The position numbers were made by a program, and so were the translations under genes. Below, one piece after another: positions 21,367 to 24,068 of a stretch of 24,068 bases of DNA. The notes beneath the pieces were generated by a model that saw only the letters and a list, made by a program, of their open reading frames with translations, ran no database searches and was not told the origin of the DNA. The DNA lies in the NCBI GenBank assembly GCA_018647275.1, contig JABGTH010000014.1:1-24068 (forward strand), in the 5' to 3' direction. Every line of letters starts with the position of its first letter. Position 1 is the first letter of the stretch. The DNA is from Paracoccaceae bacterium. Lineage in GTDB: Bacteria > Pseudomonadota > Alphaproteobacteria > Rhodobacterales > Rhodobacteraceae.

Positions 21367-22053
21367 TTAAATCAAACCATATCCTGCCCCTCGAACGGTT
21401 CTTATAACATCGCCATCACCAAACTGCATCAACGCTTTGCGTAGCCGCCCAATGTGAACATCAACCGTTCTTGTATCGACATAGTTGTCGCGCCCCCAAA
21501 CACGATCCAGCAGCTGATCGCGGCCCCAAACGCGAGACGGTTTTTCCATAAACGTTACCAGCAATCGAAACTCAGTTGGACCAAGTTTCAGCTCGTTACC
21601 ATCACGCGTCACTTTATGGCTCTCAGCATCCAGCGTGATGTCATCATACGTCAATTGCTGTCCAACAGATGGCCGCACACGCCGCAATTGACTGCGCACA
21701 CGCGCCATCAGCTCGATTACAGAATACGGCTTGACCACATAGTCATCCGCACCCGTTTCAAGGCCTCGCACACGATCAACGTCTTCGGATCTCGCAGACA
21801 ACATGATTATGGGAATTCCACGGGTCGTAGACTTTGATTTAAGTCGGCGACAGACTTCGATCCCACTGAGATGCGGCATCATCCAATCAAGAACAATAAC
21901 ATCTGGCATCTCTTCTTCAACCAACATCATGGCGTCTTCGCCATTGTCAGCATGAATTACGAGATAGCCTTCAGCTTCCAAATTATAAGCCAGCACTTCG
22001 CGCTGTGCTAGTTCGTCTTCCACAACGAGTATACAAGGTTGGTCGATCGACAT
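21367..22053 (-). CDS. phoB: Phosphate-regulon response regulator PhoB
   Basis: PhoB is the OmpR-type transcription factor that activates phosphate-starvation genes at Pho boxes when phosphorylated by PhoR. The 228-residue protein has an N-terminal receiver domain (ILVVEDE acidic pocket, phospho-acceptor D56 in VIVLDWMMP, the Thr/Ser position in LSARSE, and KPYS). A winged-helix DNA-binding domain follows (about 130-228, with GPTEFRLLVTFMEKPSRV and VDTRTVDVHIGRLRKAL). Sequence and context agree on PhoB. It follows phoU by 12 bases with AGAGGGA as ribosome site. Placing phoB last in pst-phoU-phoB allows positive autoregulation through the operon promoter, which lies outside the window. phoR is not in the window. 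Confidence 0.95.
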   Translation of the reverse strand: MSIDQPCILVVEDELAQREVLAYNLEAEGYLVIHADNGEDAMMLVEEEMPDVIVLDWMMPHLSGIEVCRRLKSKSTTRGIPIIMLSARSEDVDRVRGLETGADDYVVKPYSVIELMARVRSQLRRVRPSVGQQLTYDDITLDAESHKVTRDGNELKLGPTEFRLLVTFMEKPSRVWGRDQLLDRVWGRDNYVDTRTVDVHIGRLRKALMQFGDGDVIRTVRGAGYGLI

Positions 22054-22065
22054 AAGGCGATCCCT

Positions 22066-22770
22066 CTACATGGTCTGCGTTGAAGTAACGTCTGATTTCA
22101 AACGGGCTTCTTCCGGATATTCACCCGTTACCAGATACACCACTTGCTCAGCGATTGCGGTGACATGGTCACCCATACGCTCGATATTTTTACCGATGAA
22201 GTGTAAATGCATACAGGCTGTAATATTACGCGGATCTTCCATCATAAACGTTAGAAATTCACGAAACAAACCATTGTACATTTGATCAACATCACTGTCA
22301 CGTTTGATCACATCGCCTGCCAACTCTGCATCACGGTGAATGTATGCATCCAGTACGTCTTTCAACATCTTGCTTACTTCTTTAGCCATTCGACGCAGCG
22401 AACCAGTACTGTCGCTCACAGGTGCCATTTGTGCCAAAACGCCAGTACGTTTGGCCATATTTTTGGCGTAGTCACCGATACGTTCAAGATTTCCACTGAT
22501 CTTCATAATTGCCAAAACAAGTCGCAGATCACCAGCCGTAGGCGAGCGAATCGCGATTAAGCGTGCAGCGTCTTCATTGATTTTCTCTTCAAGTAGATCA
22601 ATTACCTTGTCGGCGGCGCGGACCTTCTCGGCACGTTCCTCATCGCGGGTTTCGAGTGAGATAGCGCCTTCCAAAATGGCGGCCTCAACAAGACCTCCCA
22701 TTTTCATGATCTTTGCTTGAATATCCTCAAGGTCACGATCAAATGCAGATGTAATGTGTTGCTGTGTCAT
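22066..22770 (-). CDS. phoU: Phosphate signalling protein PhoU
   Basis: PhoU is a peripheral helical protein that links the PstSCAB transporter to PhoR and keeps the Pho regulon off when phosphate is plentiful. The 234-residue product shows the two three-helix PhoU repeats. Metal-binding signature stretches are visible as ISGNLERIGDYAKNMAKR in the first repeat and GKNIERMGDHVTAIAEQV in the second. Length is normal. The start ATG (22768-22770) has AGGGA upstream. It is 11 bases from the pstB stop and 12 bases from the phoB start, a tight operon. Confidence 0.96.
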   Translation of the reverse strand: MTQQHITSAFDRDLEDIQAKIMKMGGLVEAAILEGAISLETRDEERAEKVRAADKVIDLLEEKINEDAARLIAIRSPTAGDLRLVLAIMKISGNLERIGDYAKNMAKRTGVLAQMAPVSDSTGSLRRMAKEVSKMLKDVLDAYIHRDAELAGDVIKRDSDVDQMYNGLFREFLTFMMEDPRNITACMHLHFIGKNIERMGDHVTAIAEQVVYLVTGEYPEEARLKSDVTSTQTM

Positions 22771-22781
22771 GTTTGTATTCC

Positions 22782-23579
22782 CTACCCGATCCGGCCGGTG
22801 ATGTAGCTTTCAGTGCGTGGATCCTGAGGCGTTGTAAAGATCTGCCCCGTTTCCCCATATTCTACCATATTGCCCAAATGAAAGAACGCTGTTTTTTGGC
22901 TGACGCGTGCTGCTTGCTGCATGGAGTGCGTAACAATCACGACTGAAAAGCTCTGGCGTAATTCGTCAATCAATTCCTCAACCTGTGCAGTGGCGATTGG
23001 GTCTAGTGCGGAACATGGCTCATCCATCAACAACACCTCTGGCTCTGTCGCAACCGCGCGCGCAATGCAAAGACGCTGTTGCTGTCCACCCGACAACCCA
23101 GTGCCAGGTGATTGCAAACGATCCTTAACCTCGTTCCAGATTGCACCACGGCGCAACGCGCGTTCTACGATGTCATCCAGATCGGCTTTGTTTTGGGCAT
23201 GACCATGGATGCGTGGACCGTAAGCGACATTATCATAGATCGATTTTGGAAACGGGTTTGGTTTTTGAAACACCATTCCGACCTTTGCCCGCAATTGCAC
23301 GGGATCAACGCGGCGATCATAGATATCTTCGTCGTCAATGCGAATTGATCCGGTCACTTTACAGATATCAATCGTATCATTCATCCGGTTCAGGCACCTT
23401 AAAAATGTGGACTTGCCGCAACCCGATGGGCCAATAAACGCGGTGACCGTCTTATCTTCAATATCAATGCTGACATCTTTGATGGCATGATTATCACCAT
23501 AATAAACCTGTACATCGCGTGCCGAAATTTTGATGGCTGTGGTGCCCATGTGGCTCTCCATAATATTCTTATCGTTCAT
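22782..23579 (-). CDS. pstB: Phosphate ABC transporter ATP-binding protein
   Basis: PstB is the ATPase of the high-affinity phosphate importer PstSCAB. The motifs are complete: Walker A GPSGCGKST, Q-loop VFQKPNPFP, signature LSGGQQQR, Walker B VLLMDEP, D-loop SALD and H-loop VTHS. The YYGDNHAIKDVS opening is typical of PstB. I chose ATG 23579 (265 residues) because GGAG lies 8 bases upstream; an in-frame GTG at 23588 is possible and ATG at 23549 would still leave the ATPase domain whole. It is 15 bases from the pstA stop and 11 bases before phoU. Confidence 0.96.
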   Translation of the reverse strand: MNDKNIMESHMGTTAIKISARDVQVYYGDNHAIKDVSIDIEDKTVTAFIGPSGCGKSTFLRCLNRMNDTIDICKVTGSIRIDDEDIYDRRVDPVQLRAKVGMVFQKPNPFPKSIYDNVAYGPRIHGHAQNKADLDDIVERALRRGAIWNEVKDRLQSPGTGLSGGQQQRLCIARAVATEPEVLLMDEPCSALDPIATAQVEELIDELRQSFSVVIVTHSMQQAARVSQKTAFFHLGNMVEYGETGQIFTTPQDPRTESYITGRIG

Positions 23580-23594
23580 TTTCAGCACTCCAAC

Positions 23595-24068
23595 TCACCA
23601 GCGGCGCTCAAAGCGACGGCGTAGGATAACGGCGATCGTGTTCATCGTAACAAGGAAAACCAACAAGATGATAATCCCACCCCATGCACGCTCATAGAAT
23701 GCAGGATCAGCACGTTTGGCCCACTCATATACTTGGGCTGGCATGGCTGAGTTCGGTGAAAGCAATCCCGTAGCAATGCTATCGGGCGGGTTCGACGCGA
23801 TGAACCCAACCATTCCAATCAACAACAACGGTGCCGTCTCACCTAACGCCTGCGCCAAGCCAATAATTGTACCTGTTAGAATGCCCGGAGCAGCTAAAGG
23901 TAAAACGTGGTGAAAGACTGATTGCATTTTTGAGGCCCCTACCCCAAGTGCCGCGTCACGGATCGATGGCGGCACTGCCTTTAACGAGGCACGCGTTGAG
24001 ATAATAATCGTTGGCAAAGTCATTAATGTGAGGACCAAGCCACCAACCAATGGGGCTGAATTGGGCAA
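23595..24068 (-). CDS. pstA: Phosphate ABC transporter permease PstA (C-terminal part)
   Basis: The gene runs off the right edge of the window; the last 157 or so residues are seen. It is an inner-membrane permease with several hydrophobic helices. The permease EAA loop is RDAALGVGASKMQSVFHHVL then PLAAPGILTG, which contacts the PstB ATPase. The subsequent stretch GLAQALGETAPLLLIGM is typical of PstA, and the basic end RRRFERRW is cytoplasmic. The first visible residue at the edge is coded by TTG and is not the real start. pstB begins 15 bases later, in line with the usual pstS-pstC-pstA-pstB-phoU-phoB order. Confidence 0.93.
   Translation of the reverse strand: MPNSAPLVGGLVLTLMTLPTIIISTRASLKAVPPSIRDAALGVGASKMQSVFHHVLPLAAPGILTGTIIGLAQALGETAPLLLIGMVGFIASNPPDSIATGLLSPNSAMPAQVYEWAKRADPAFYERAWGGIIILLVFLVTMNTIAVILRRRFERRW

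Overview
The window looks like chromosomal DNA of a marine alphaproteobacterium of the order Rhodobacterales (Roseobacter-like), with moderate GC. Evidence for this is an L21 ribosomal protein with a long Ala-rich, helix-hairpin-helix tail, a ChpT-type phosphotransferase beside a DUF3553 gene, an olsB-olsA ornithine-lipid pair, and an Obg protein without a long C-terminal extension. This placement is inferred from gene content and protein style; no search was run.

Region 1 (1-7418) is housekeeping. A pair of translationally coupled secreted proteins (DUF2059-like, the first cut by the window edge) precedes rplU-rpmA, which ends in a strong terminator. A LysE exporter and a GNAT acetyltransferase follow, then obgE-proB-proA (ribosome-assembly GTPase and the first two steps of proline synthesis). 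proA converges on chpT of the CckA-ChpT-CtrA phosphorelay.

Region 2 (7447-12172) holds a small DUF3553 protein divergent from chpT, the olsB-olsA operon for ornithine lipids, and rpsB-tsf (S2 and EF-Ts) with a promoter, a leader hairpin and a terminator. A decayed IS3-family element lies directly behind the tsf terminator. aroQ faces the other way.

Region 3 (12496-21041) is the most interesting part: two convergent gene sets for acyl-CoA metabolism. The plus strand carries an RhlG-like SDR, an MFE-2-type SDR, a thiolase, a nitronate-monooxygenase-family flavoprotein, an APH-type kinase and a TesB thioesterase. The minus strand carries an ACAD10/11-like acyl-CoA dehydrogenase, an SDR and a VOC protein. 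The kinase plus dehydrogenase plus SDR combination recalls the levulinate (lva) pathway and mammalian ACAD10/11. It suggests catabolism of 4-oxo or 4-hydroxy acyl-CoAs through a phosphorylated intermediate.

Region 4 (21367-24068, minus strand) is the end of a phosphate operon in the order pstA (partial)-pstB-phoU-phoB. It encodes the high-affinity phosphate transporter and its regulators. Two gene-free stretches above 300 bases (12173-12495 and 21042-21366) contain short repeats and dyads but no recognisable gene. No tRNA, rRNA or CRISPR array was seen.
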